NCBI GenBank assembly: GCA_029239875.1
Contig: JARBUD010000013.1
Location: 226,134 to 290,133 of the forward strand
Direction of reading: 5' to 3'
DNA: 64,000 nucleotides
Source: Xanthobacteraceae bacterium
GTDB lineage: Bacteria > Pseudomonadota > Alphaproteobacteria > Rhizobiales > Xanthobacteraceae
Under the pieces are notes generated by a model that searched no databases, had not been told where the DNA came from, and saw nothing but the letters and a program-made list of their open reading frames with translations. This document shows, piece after piece, positions 54,395-61,901 of this stretch. A program made the translations under genes and the position numbers. Positions within the stretch are counted from its first letter, which is position 1; each line of letters begins with the position of its first letter.

Positions 54395-55116
54395 GAGCGC
54401 CTCAACTCGTCGCGCACGAGGCCGGCGATGCCGCCGGCGAGCCCGCCCGCCAGCACGTGCCAGTTGGGCGGCAGGAACCACACCGCCGCCATGGCGGCGA
54501 GGCCCGCCACCAGCCAGGGCAGGTCGTCGACCCGGCCGCGCCGCAGCCCCACCAGCGTGGTGGCGAAGAAGGTCACGAGCACGAGGTCGAGCGCATAGTT
54601 CTTCACGTCGTCGAGCGTGAGCCCGCCGGCCACCGCGCCTATGATGGTCGCCGTCACCCAGGTCGCCCACATCAGGGCGCCGCCGCCGACGAGATAGCCG
54701 AGGTCGCGCTCGCCGCGCCGCTCGGCGGCGACCAGCGCCGCCCAGTTGAGGTCGCTGAGCAGCGTCATCGAGCCGTAGACCTTCCACGCCGGCAGGCCGT
54801 GGCACAACGCGCGGAGAGAGGCGCCGAGCAGGATATGCCGCGCGTTGATCGCGAAGGTCGCGACCAGCAGCGGCAGCCACGGGATCGGCTTGGTCCACAG
54901 GTCCAGCACCGCGAACTGGGAAGCCCCGGCGAAGACCAGCGCGCTCATCAGCGCCGCGACCCAGCCTTCGAGCCCGTGGCCGCGCGCGGCGATGCCGAAG
55001 GCGACGCCGAAGACGAAGACCGGGGGCAGCACGGCGAGGATCGCCATCGCCCCGCGCCGGCAGCCCGCCCAGGTGAGCACGGCCCCGCGTGGGGATGGTT
55101 CTGCGGCAGGCGGCAT
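54391..55116 (-). CDS. azlC: AzlC family ABC-like branched-chain amino acid permease
   Basis: A 241-aa membrane protein with seven helices. The AzlC hallmarks are PPVFVFGVAFGIAARGHGLE, SALVFAGASQFAVLDL, and FAINARHILLGASLRALCHG. It would export branched-chain amino acids or analogues together with AzlD. The ATG at 55116 follows the yqeY stop by 68 bp. The start has no strong ribosome site. Confidence 0.9.
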   Translation of the reverse strand: MPPAAEPSPRGAVLTWAGCRRGAMAILAVLPPVFVFGVAFGIAARGHGLEGWVAALMSALVFAGASQFAVLDLWTKPIPWLPLLVATFAINARHILLGASLRALCHGLPAWKVYGSMTLLSDLNWAALVAAERRGERDLGYLVGGGALMWATWVTATIIGAVAGGLTLDDVKNYALDLVLVTFFATTLVGLRRGRVDDLPWLVAGLAAMAAVWFLPPNWHVLAGGLAGGIAGLVRDELRRS

Positions 55117-55184
55117 GGCGAGGGACGAGGGTTGGAGAGAGCCCCGGGAGACGACGCAGTGGACGGTCGGCTGCAGGCGGCGGA

Positions 55185-55643
55185 TCAGCCCGCCGTGAGC
55201 AGCGTCTTCACCGTGCCGCTGGCCTTGCCGAAGTCCATCACGCCCGTGTAGCGCTCCTTCAGCGCCGCCATAGTGCGGCCCATGTCCTTGAGGCCGTGCG
55301 CGTCGATCTCCGCGATCACCGCGGCGATGGCGGCTTGCGATTCGGCCTCACTCATCTGCTGCGGCAGGAAGGAGGCGATGACCGCGATCTCCTCGCGCTC
55401 CTGGGTCGCAAGGTCGACGCGGCCGGCCTCCTCATAGACCTTGGCCGATTCCTCGCGCTGCTTGATCATCTTGGTCAGCAGGCCGAGCACTTCGTCATCG
55501 GTGAGCGGGTCCTTGCCATGGCCGCGCTGGTCGATGTCGCGGTCCTTGATCGCCGCGTTGACGAGGCGCAGCGTGCCGAGGCGCAGCTTGTCCTGCGCCT
55601 TCATGGCGTCTTTCAGCGAAGTGTTGATCTCGTCGCGCAGCAC
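55185..55643 (-). CDS. yqeY: GatB/YqeY domain protein
   Basis: A 152-aa protein homologous to the C-terminal tail domain of GatB: LRDEINTSLKDAMKAQDKLR, RLVNAAIKDRDIDQRG, and EIAVIASFLPQQMSEAESQ, with the late GLKDMGRTMAALKERYTG. The GTG start at 55643 gives the family length; a start at 55715 would add 24 residues that resemble nothing. YqeY is linked in some bacteria to tRNA amidation. It is divergent from carA and leads the azlCD-dnaG-rpoD strand. Confidence 0.9.
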   Translation of the reverse strand: MLRDEINTSLKDAMKAQDKLRLGTLRLVNAAIKDRDIDQRGHGKDPLTDDEVLGLLTKMIKQREESAKVYEEAGRVDLATQEREEIAVIASFLPQQMSEAESQAAIAAVIAEIDAHGLKDMGRTMAALKERYTGVMDFGKASGTVKTLLTAG

Positions 55644-55903
55644 GTTCCTTACGCCTTCCAAAAAATCGCGAGGCCGCGCGCCGGATTCGCCCCCCGGCCG
55701 CACCGCCGCTCGCATCGTGAATGGATCCGCCCGTGCCCCTTATGCTCCCGGCGGGCTGCCGCACCCAGGTGCTGTAATCACGCCTTGCGGTCGCGCGCAT
55801 CGCGCAGCCATCCGCAATTCGAGGTCCAGATACGCAGCAGGAAGGCTGGCATCCGGCGCGGCAACCGACTAATTAGGGCACACGACGACAGGGAACAAGA
55901 CAC

Positions 55904-57106
55904 ATGAACGGCAGCGCTGAGCAGCACTCCGGCGACGACGCGTGGGCTGAGCCCATCCCGACCGCCCTCCTGATCCTGGCGGACGGCACGGTACTGGAAG
56001 GCTTCGGCCTCGGGGCCACCGGCCATGCGGTGGGCGAGGTCTGCTTCAACACCGCCATGACCGGCTACCAGGAAGTGCTGACCGATCCGTCCTATGCCGG
56101 GCAGATCATCACCTTCACCTTCCCCCATATCGGCAATGTCGGCACCAATGAGGAGGACATCGAGACCGTCTCGATGGCCGGCGCCTCCGGCGTGCGCGGC
56201 GTGGTGCTGCACTCGGCGATCACCGATCCGTCGAACTACCGCGCCACCCGCCATTTCGACAATTGGCTGAAGGCGCGCGGCATCATCGCCATCTCCGGCA
56301 TCGACACCCGCGCGCTGACCGCGCTGATCCGCGACGGCGGCATGCCAAACGCAGTGATCGCGCATGCGCCGGACGGGCTGTTCGACGTCGAGGCGCTGAA
56401 AAGGCAAGCGGCCGAGTGGCCCGGCCTCGTCGGCATGGACCTCGTGCCGATGGTCACCTCCGCCCAGCGCTTTTCCTGGGATGAGACGCCCTGGACCTGG
56501 CCCGAGGGCTATGGCCAGCAGACGGCGCCGGCGCACCATGTCGTCGCCGTCGACTACGGCATCAAGCGCAACATCCTTCGCCTGCTGGCGCGCGCCGGCT
56601 GCAAGGTGACGGTGGTGCCCGCCACCACCTCGGCCGAGGAAATCATGGCGCTTCAGCCGGACGGCGTGTTCCTCTCCAACGGCCCGGGCGATCCGGCGGC
56701 GACCGGCGAATATGCCGTGCCGGTGATCCGCGAGATCATCGATCGCGGTGTGCCGACCTTCGGCATCTGCCTCGGCCACCAGATGATCGGCCTCGCCGTC
56801 GGCGGGCGCACCATGAAGATGCACCAGGGCCATCACGGGGCGAACCACCCGGTGAAGGACATGACCACCGGCAAGGTCGAGATCACCTCGATGAACCATG
56901 GCTTCGCGGTCGACCGCAACAGCCTGCCGGCCACCGCCGAGGAGACCCATGTCTCGCTGTTCGACGGCTCGAATGCCGGCATCGCCCTGACCGACAAGCC
57001 GGTGTTCTCGGTGCAGTACCACCCCGAGGCGAGCCCCGGCCCGCAGGACAGCCACTATCTGTTCGACCGCTTCGTCGAGATGATCGCCAGGAACAAGGCG
57101 GCGTAA
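55904..57106 (+). CDS. carA: Carbamoyl-phosphate synthase small subunit (CarA)
   Basis: A 400-aa glutaminase subunit that feeds ammonia to CarB for arginine and pyrimidine synthesis. The N-terminal CPSase domain has NTAMTGYQEVLTDPSYAGQI and the G.DTRALT-type ISGIDTRALTALIRDGG. The glutaminase domain has the nucleophile Cys in TFGICLGHQMIGLA, and the His and Glu in VQYHPEASPGPQDS. The ATG at 55904 has AGGGAA about 9 nt upstream. carB lies 4.8 kb downstream with five to six other genes between. Confidence 0.96.
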   Translation: MNGSAEQHSGDDAWAEPIPTALLILADGTVLEGFGLGATGHAVGEVCFNTAMTGYQEVLTDPSYAGQIITFTFPHIGNVGTNEEDIETVSMAGASGVRGVVLHSAITDPSNYRATRHFDNWLKARGIIAISGIDTRALTALIRDGGMPNAVIAHAPDGLFDVEALKRQAAEWPGLVGMDLVPMVTSAQRFSWDETPWTWPEGYGQQTAPAHHVVAVDYGIKRNILRLLARAGCKVTVVPATTSAEEIMALQPDGVFLSNGPGDPAATGEYAVPVIREIIDRGVPTFGICLGHQMIGLAVGGRTMKMHQGHHGANHPVKDMTTGKVEITSMNHGFAVDRNSLPATAEETHVSLFDGSNAGIALTDKPVFSVQYHPEASPGPQDSHYLFDRFVEMIARNKAA

Positions 57107-57129
57107 GTCGCGAAGACGGCGTGAGAGCG

Positions 57130-57154
57130 GGCGCCGGCGGAAACCGCCGGCGCC
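57130..57154. terminator. Perfect GC-rich hairpin between carA and SDR gene
   Basis: GGCGCCGGCGG pairs with CCGCCGGCGCC around AAA: an 11-bp stem with a 3-nt loop, in the 64-bp gap of convergent genes. No T-run follows, but the stem is strong enough to suggest transcript ends on both sides. Confidence 0.6.
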
Positions 57155-57170
57155 GAAAGACGGACGTGGG

Positions 57171-57944
57171 CTATTTCGTGGTGTAGCCGCCATTGACGAG
57201 GATGGTCTGGCCGGTCATCCACCAGCCTTCCGAGACCAGGAAGCGGATGAAGGGCACGATGTCCTCGATGTCGGTGAGGCCCGTCCGGGAGAACTGCGAC
57301 AGCGCCGCCGCCGTCTTGTGATAGGCGACGGCATCCGCGCCTTCGGCCGGATAGAAGAAGGGCGTGTCCATCGGACCCGGCCCGATGGCCGTCACCGAGA
57401 TGCCGCGCGCGCCGAACTCCTTCGAGGCCGCCCGGGTGAAATGCTCCACCGGCGCCTTGGTGCCGGCATAGGACGCATAGAACGGCGTGTAGGCGCCGAG
57501 CAGCGACGTCACCAGCGTGCAGATCTTGCCGTTGTCGGCGACATGCCTGCCGGCCTCCTTGAGGAAGAAGAACGCGCTCTTCGCGTTCACCGCCGACATC
57601 TCGTCATATTCGGCCTCGGTGATCTCCACGATCGGCTTCTTCAGCACCTTGCCGACGGTGTTGATCGCGATGTCGGGACGGCCGACGGCGGCGACGGCGT
57701 CGGCGAACAGCTTCTCGACCGCGCCGGCCGTGGTCAGGTCGGCCTGGAGCGCTACCGCCTCGGCGCCGGCGGCCTTGACCGCCGCGACGGTCTCCGAGGC
57801 GGCCGGGGCGGAGGCCGGGCTGTTGTAGTGGATCGCCACGGCCCTGGCGCCATTCCGGGCAAGATCGCGGGCGAGCAGCCCACCGAGATTCTTCGCGCCG
57901 CCGGCAATGAGGACGGTCGTTCCGGCAATGCTGTGGTCGGTCAT
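57171..57944 (-). CDS. Short-chain dehydrogenase/reductase (SDR)
   Basis: A 257-aa NAD(P)-dependent oxidoreductase. The cofactor motif is TTVLIAGGAKNLGGLLARDL (GGAKNLG, a variant of TGxxxGxG). The structural Asn lies in INTVGKVLKKP, the catalytic Ser in LVTSLLGAY, and Tyr and Lys in YASYAGTKAPVEHF (YxxxK). The C-terminal NGGYTTK is usual for the family. The ATG at 57944 is divergent from a LysR gene, with 136 bp holding operator-like repeats between. The substrate is unknown. Confidence 0.9.
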   Translation of the reverse strand: MTDHSIAGTTVLIAGGAKNLGGLLARDLARNGARAVAIHYNSPASAPAASETVAAVKAAGAEAVALQADLTTAGAVEKLFADAVAAVGRPDIAINTVGKVLKKPIVEITEAEYDEMSAVNAKSAFFFLKEAGRHVADNGKICTLVTSLLGAYTPFYASYAGTKAPVEHFTRAASKEFGARGISVTAIGPGPMDTPFFYPAEGADAVAYHKTAAALSQFSRTGLTDIEDIVPFIRFLVSEGWWMTGQTILVNGGYTTK

Positions 57945-58038
57945 TGCGTGCGGTTCCCTGATCATGCGTGGCCGCGCCCTGCGGCCACTTGTCTGCCGCA
58001 CGGTACTGTCTGGAAAGTGGAGATAAAGTCCGGCATTT

Positions 58039-58068
58039 TGACATCACTTGTCAGAAATGACGGACAAT
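58039..58068. promoter_or_regulatory. Inverted repeats and promoter-like boxes between SDR and LysR genes
   Basis: TGACATCACTTGTCA (58039-58053) is an inverted repeat (TGACA/TGTCA) with 5-bp spacing; GTCAGAAATGAC (58050-58061) is a second, overlapping one, and TTGTC/GACAA a third. A TTGACA box starts at 58038 with GACAAT 19 bp on. LysR regulators bind such sites in divergent gaps; the assignment is by position. Confidence 0.5.
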
Positions 58069-58080
58069 AGGAGCTGCGCC

Positions 58081-58983
58081 GTGGACCGCATCGACCTGTT
58101 CCGCATCTTCACGCGCGTGGTCGAATGCGCGAACTACACCCGAGCCGCCGACACGCTCGGCCTGCCGCGCTCCTCCGTCTCGGCAGCCGTCATCGAGCTG
58201 GAAAAGCGGGTTGGCACCCGCCTGCTCCACCGCACCACGCGCAAGGTGTCGCCGACGCAGGACGGGGCGGTGTTCTACGAGCGCTGCCTGCGGGTCATCG
58301 TCGATGTGGAGGAGACCGAGCGCCTGTTCGACCAGGCGGACACCGATCCCGCGGGCAAGCTGAAGATCGACGTGCCCGGCCGCATCGGCCGCCTGATCAT
58401 CGCGCCGGCGCTGCCCGATTTCCTCGCGCGCCATCCGCGGATCGACGTCGAGCTCGGGGTCACGGATCGTGTGGTCGACCTCGTCGAGGAAAGCACCGAC
58501 TGCGTGCTGCGGGTCGGCGCCCTCAGCGATTCCGGCCTCATTGCCCGTGCCATCGGCAATCTGCCGCTGATCAATGTCGCGAGCCCGGCCTATCTGGAAG
58601 CGCATGGCACGCCGCATGCGCCCGCCGATCTCGCCAGCCACCTCGCGGTGAACTACGCCTCGCCCTCCACCGGCCGGGTCGAGGACTGGGAGTGGGTCGA
58701 GCACGGAGAAATCCGCCGCCTCGCCATGCGGGGGCGCGTCACCGTCAACCATGCGGAATCCTACATCGCCTGCTGTCTCGCCGGGCTCGGGCTGATCCAG
58801 ATTCCGGCCTACGACGTGAAGGCCCATCTGGCGGCCGGGGAACTCGTCGAGGTCCTGCCCGGCCATCGCGCCGCGCCGATGCCGGTGAACCTGCTCTATC
58901 CGCACCGCCGGCATGTCTCGCGCCGGCTGCGCGCCTTCGCCGACTGGCTGGAGCCGCTGCTGAAGCGCGCCCTGCTCCCGTGA
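58081..58983 (+). CDS. LysR family transcriptional regulator
   Basis: A 300-aa regulator. The N-terminal winged helix-turn-helix reads YTRAADTLGLPRSSVSAAVI then LEKRVGTRLLHRTTRKV; the effector-binding domain follows, with LASHLAVNYASPSTGRVEDW. The GTG at 58081 has AGGAG 7 nt upstream; an ATG at 58048 is less well placed. It is divergent from the SDR gene and probably controls it. The inducer is unknown. Confidence 0.9.
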   Translation: MDRIDLFRIFTRVVECANYTRAADTLGLPRSSVSAAVIELEKRVGTRLLHRTTRKVSPTQDGAVFYERCLRVIVDVEETERLFDQADTDPAGKLKIDVPGRIGRLIIAPALPDFLARHPRIDVELGVTDRVVDLVEESTDCVLRVGALSDSGLIARAIGNLPLINVASPAYLEAHGTPHAPADLASHLAVNYASPSTGRVEDWEWVEHGEIRRLAMRGRVTVNHAESYIACCLAGLGLIQIPAYDVKAHLAAGELVEVLPGHRAAPMPVNLLYPHRRHVSRRLRAFADWLEPLLKRALLP

Positions 58984-59040
58984 CGGGCGGGAACCGCGCC
59001 GGCCGGCCCGCGGTTCTCCCGCCGAAATGGGAGAGACGCC

Positions 59041-59538
59041 ATGCCCGAGCCGGAGATCCGCCAGTTCCCGCCCTCGCGCGGGGTGCCCAACAACCCGTCC
59101 CTGCCGGTGCTGATCTACAAGGCCGCCCTCCCCGCCGACCCGAAGGCCATGGAGGAGCATATCGGCGCCAATGGCTGGGAGTGCCGCTGGCGCGACGGCA
59201 TCTACGACTTCCATCATTTCCACTCGACCGCGCATGAGGCGCTCGGCATCGCCCGCGGCACGGCGCGGGTGAAGCTCGGCGGCGAGGACGGCGCCGAATT
59301 CGCGCTCGGCCCCGGCGATGTGCTGGTGCTGCCGGCCGGCACCGGCCACAAGCGTCTCGCGGCGAGCAGTGACTTCCTCGTCGTCGGCGCCTATCCGCCG
59401 GGACAGGACTACGAGATCGAGAAGCCCAACTCGGCGACGCTGAACCTGTCGCTCGAAGCCATCGCCAAGGTGCCGCTGCCCAAGAGCGATCCCGTCGGCG
59501 GAACGCAGGGCGCGCTGACGCGGCTGTGGAAGGAGTAG
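59041..59538 (+). CDS. Cupin domain protein
   Basis: A 165-aa single cupin: YDFHHFHSTAHEALGIARGT (metal-binding His residues HFHS..HE), GDVLVLPAGTGHKRLA, DFLVVGAYPPGQDYE. The two cupin motifs hold three His and one Glu, so metal binding is likely. GGGAGAG lies about 9 nt before the ATG. The role is unknown; it is 57 bp downstream of the LysR gene on the same strand and may belong to the same pathway. Confidence 0.87.
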   Translation: MPEPEIRQFPPSRGVPNNPSLPVLIYKAALPADPKAMEEHIGANGWECRWRDGIYDFHHFHSTAHEALGIARGTARVKLGGEDGAEFALGPGDVLVLPAGTGHKRLAASSDFLVVGAYPPGQDYEIEKPNSATLNLSLEAIAKVPLPKSDPVGGTQGALTRLWKE

Positions 59539-59549
59539 GCGGCAGGCCT

Positions 59550-59957
59550 TTAGCCGGCGGCGGGATGCACGACCTCGCCATCCTCCTTGGTGAAGCTCTC
59601 CGGCACGCGCTCCAGCAGCGCGAACACCTTCTCTGACGGCCGAGCGAGCGCCACGCCCTTAGGCGTGACCACGATCGGCCGGTTCACCAGGATCGGGTGT
59701 TCGAGCATTGCCGCAAGGATGCGCTCGTCGGAGACAGCGGGATCGAGCAGGCCGAGCTCGGCGGCAGGCGTGCCCTTGTCGCGCATTATATCGCGCGGCC
59801 GGGCGGACATGGCCGCCATCAGGCTCTCCAGAAGCTCGCGGGTCCAGCCGGTCTTCAGATAGTCGACGATTGTCGGCTCGTAGCCGGCGGCGCGGATCAT
59901 GGCGAGGACGTTGCGCGACGTGCCGCAGTTCGGGTTGTGGTAGATGGTGACGGGCAA
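59550..59957 (-). CDS. arsC: Glutaredoxin-type arsenate reductase (ArsC)
   Basis: A 135-aa thioredoxin-fold protein that reduces arsenate to arsenite with glutathione and glutaredoxin. The catalytic Cys lies in IYHNPNCGTSRNVLAMI, as in plasmid R773 ArsC (HNPACGTSRN), and the Arg region in EHPILVNRPIVVTPKGVAL. The TTG start at 59957 fits the family N-terminus; an earlier CTG is conceivable and no ATG is in frame. It begins 8 bp after the aquaglyceroporin stop. Confidence 0.88.
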   Translation of the reverse strand: MPVTIYHNPNCGTSRNVLAMIRAAGYEPTIVDYLKTGWTRELLESLMAAMSARPRDIMRDKGTPAAELGLLDPAVSDERILAAMLEHPILVNRPIVVTPKGVALARPSEKVFALLERVPESFTKEDGEVVHPAAG

Positions 59958-59965
59958 CGGGTCGC

Positions 59966-60676
59966 TCAGCGGGAGGCATCCTTGCGAAGCAGCCAGGCGA
60001 AGAAGAGCGCAGCGACACCGGCGCCAATGAGCTGCGCGACGATGAAAGCTGGCACCGACGACGGCGCGATGCCGGCGAAGCTGTCGCTGAGCGCGCGGGC
60101 GAGCGTCACCGCCGGGTTGGCGAAGGACGTCGAGGCGGTGAACCAGTAGGCCGAGGCGATGTAGAGCCCGACGAAGGCTGCCACCGCCGAGGGCGGTGCC
60201 TTGCGCGTGCCGAGGATGGTCGCGATCAGCCCGAAGGTGGCGACCGCCTCCGAGAAGGCCTGCCCCGGCCCGTCGCGCAGCTTGGTCGAGACCTGCAGCA
60301 GCGGCTCGGCGAACATCGCATGCGCCGCCCATACGCCGAGCGCGCCACCCACGATTTGCGCGGCGATGTAGCTGCCGGCGGTGGCTCCCGCCATCTCCCG
60401 CCGGAACAGCATGACCAGCGTCACCGCCGGATTGAAATGCGCGCCGGAAACCGGGCCGAAGATGGCGATCAGCACGGCGAGCCCGGCGCCGGTCGCCAGC
60501 GTGTTGGCGAGCAGCGCCAGCGCGACGTTCCCGCCGGCGAGGCGCTCGCCCATGATGCCGGAGCCGACCACGACCGCCAGCAGCAGCGCCGTCCCCAGCA
60601 GCTCGGCGGCGGCGCGCCGAGGCAGGTCGATCCCGACCGCGGAGGCCGGCACGGCTTCCCGTACGGCCTGCGTCAT
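59966..60676 (-). CDS. aqpS: Aquaglyceroporin of the ars cluster (AqpS-like)
   Basis: A 236-aa MIP channel with six helices. The two NPA boxes are complete (AHFNPAVTLV and TSFANPAVTLA). In Sinorhizobium, AqpS lets arsenite leave the cell after ArsC has formed it, replacing a pump; the arsR-aqpS-arsC order here is the same. GGAGG stands 5 nt before the ATG at 60676, which overlaps the arsR stop by 4 bp. No ArsB or Acr3 is present in this cluster. Confidence 0.9.
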   Translation of the reverse strand: MTQAVREAVPASAVGIDLPRRAAAELLGTALLLAVVVGSGIMGERLAGGNVALALLANTLATGAGLAVLIAIFGPVSGAHFNPAVTLVMLFRREMAGATAGSYIAAQIVGGALGVWAAHAMFAEPLLQVSTKLRDGPGQAFSEAVATFGLIATILGTRKAPPSAVAAFVGLYIASAYWFTASTSFANPAVTLARALSDSFAGIAPSSVPAFIVAQLIGAGVAALFFAWLLRKDASR

Positions 60677-61011
60677 GCCGACCTCCGGCCCGCTTCGTCG
60701 ATGGAAGCCGGGCTGCAGACGCAGCTTTCGCCGCCGCAGCAATTGTCGGTGAGATAGCGGATGACCCCGTCCATGGCGGCGAAGTCGGCAGCGTAGATCA
60801 GTTGCCGGCTGGCCCGCCGCTGCGTCGCCAGGCCCGCCTGCACCAGCCCCTTGGTGTGGAAGCTGAGCGAGGATGGCGGCACGCCGAGCCGCTCGGCGAT
60901 CACCCCGGCGGACAGCCCGCCGGGCCCCGCCTCCACCAGCAGCCGGTAGACGGCGAGCCGGTGCTCATGCGCCAGCGCCGCCAGTGCCGCGATCACGCCG
61001 CTCGTGTCCAT
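60673..61011 (-). CDS. arsR: ArsR family arsenic-responsive repressor
   Basis: A 112-aa repressor with a winged helix-turn-helix (LSAGVIAERLGVPPSSLSFH). Near its C-terminus a cysteine cluster (DNCCGGESCVCSPAS) could bind arsenite, though not at the helix position of R773 ArsR (ELCVC...). It leads the aqpS-arsC operon. The start may be the ATG at 61020 instead; AGGA lies 8 nt before 61011. A perfect inverted repeat sits 16 bp upstream. Confidence 0.9.
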   Translation of the reverse strand: MDTSGVIAALAALAHEHRLAVYRLLVEAGPGGLSAGVIAERLGVPPSSLSFHTKGLVQAGLATQRRASRQLIYAADFAAMDGVIRYLTDNCCGGESCVCSPASIDEAGRRSA

Positions 61012-61026
61012 GACCACCATCCTATA

Positions 61027-61044
61027 ATTCGACGATTATCGAAT
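61027..61044. promoter_or_regulatory. ArsR operator, 18-bp inverted repeat
   Basis: ATTCGA-CGATTA-TCGAAT is an exact inverted repeat of 6-bp arms, just before arsR. Position and AT-rich arms fit the binding site of the repressor encoded next to it. Confidence 0.7.
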
Positions 61045-61095
61045 AGTTGAATGGGCTGTCATGATCAAGGATGCTCTCGACCTGCTAGCGAGACC

Positions 61096-61383
61096 TCAGG
61101 CTGCCGGACGGCGGGGCAGGCGTTCCACCTCGTCGCCGATCGCGGCCTCGGCCAGTCGCAGGTCATAGGCTGCCTGAAGGTTCAGCCAGAACTGCGGGCT
61201 CATGCCGAACCAGTGGCCGAGCCGCAGCGCCGTGTCGCCGGTGACGGCGCGCTTGCCGTTGATGATCTGCGAGATGCGATTCGCCGGCACGGCGAGCTGG
61301 CGCGCGAGCTCGGTCGGGCTGACGCCGAGCTCTTCCAGCTCGTCGGCAAGGAACTCGCCGGGATGGATCGCAGGACGGGACAT
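61096..61383 (-). CDS. higA: HigA-type antitoxin (XRE family)
   Basis: A 95-aa antitoxin of the VapI/HigA group (RPAIHPGEFLADELEELGVS, then PTELARQLAVPANRISQIIN, GDTALRLGHWFGMSPQFWLN). AGGAGG lies 5 nt before the ATG at 61383. It follows the higB remnant after 19 bp, the typical toxin-first order. Its frame is intact, although the toxin is broken, so it may persist as a repressor. Confidence 0.88.
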   Translation of the reverse strand: MSRPAIHPGEFLADELEELGVSPTELARQLAVPANRISQIINGKRAVTGDTALRLGHWFGMSPQFWLNLQAAYDLRLAEAAIGDEVERLPRRPAA

Positions 61384-61402
61384 CATCGCCTCCTCTTCAG
61401 CC

Positions 61403-61679
61403 CTAGTGGTAGTCGACGATTTCGACATTGGACGGACCGGCGGCGCCTTCCGGCCATTCGAAACAGATGCGCCACTGCATGTTGATGCGGATCGAATACT
61501 GGCCCGCCCGGTCGCCCTTCAGGCTTTCCGCTCGGCAGCATGCGCAGGTCGGCGAGGCTGGTGGCGGCGTCGAGAATGTCGAGCCGCTTCCAGCCCTGCC
61601 GGTCGAAGCCCTGGAACTCGCGGACGAACGCGCCGCGGGCGAAGGATTCGGTCCGCTTGTCTTTGAAGCTCAGGATCAT
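61403..61679 (-). pseudogene. higB: HigB-type toxin, frameshifted
   Basis: The toxin starts normally (MILSFKDKRTESFARGAFVR, then GWKRLDILDAATSLADLRML). At about 61530 the frame changes: the rest, SLKGDRAGQYSIRINMQWRI then CFEWPEGA..VEIVDYH and a stop at 61403, is in another frame. The usual family sequence LPSNRLESLKG would be restored by adding 8 bp (AACCGGCT) after AGC, so an 8-bp deletion is the simplest explanation. In the first frame the ORF runs on to 61383. The toxin is probably inactive. Confidence 0.85.
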
Positions 61680-61834
61680 GACCGGCGCGACGCTTGACGG
61701 ATGACGTCAAACATACAGACCGGTATCGCATCTGTCCATGCTCCCGCCCTTCCCCCTTTCGGGAATCTGGTTTAAGGGAACGCCCAATCCGCGGGGCTAC
61801 TCCCGCCAAGAAAGTCCGATCCGGGTTGTGCCCC

Positions 61835-61863
61835 AAGGACGCGTTGCCCGACGCGTCCTTTTT
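61835..61863 (+). terminator. Intrinsic terminator in the carB leader, possible attenuator
   Basis: AAGGACGCGT pairs perfectly with ACGCGTCCTT over the loop TGCCCG, followed by TTTTT. It ends 38 bp before the carB ATG, on the coding strand. The 220-bp region from 61680 to here holds no gene I can support, so this is either an attenuator or the end of a small RNA. Confidence 0.8.
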
Positions 61864-61901
61864 CGTGCGCCCGGACACATGCGCGAGCCGCACGGGATCC
61901 G

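Noticed and set aside
60673..61044. arsR product as a general SmtB-type zinc sensor
   Set aside because: The operon partners aqpS and arsC make an arsenic role far more likely.
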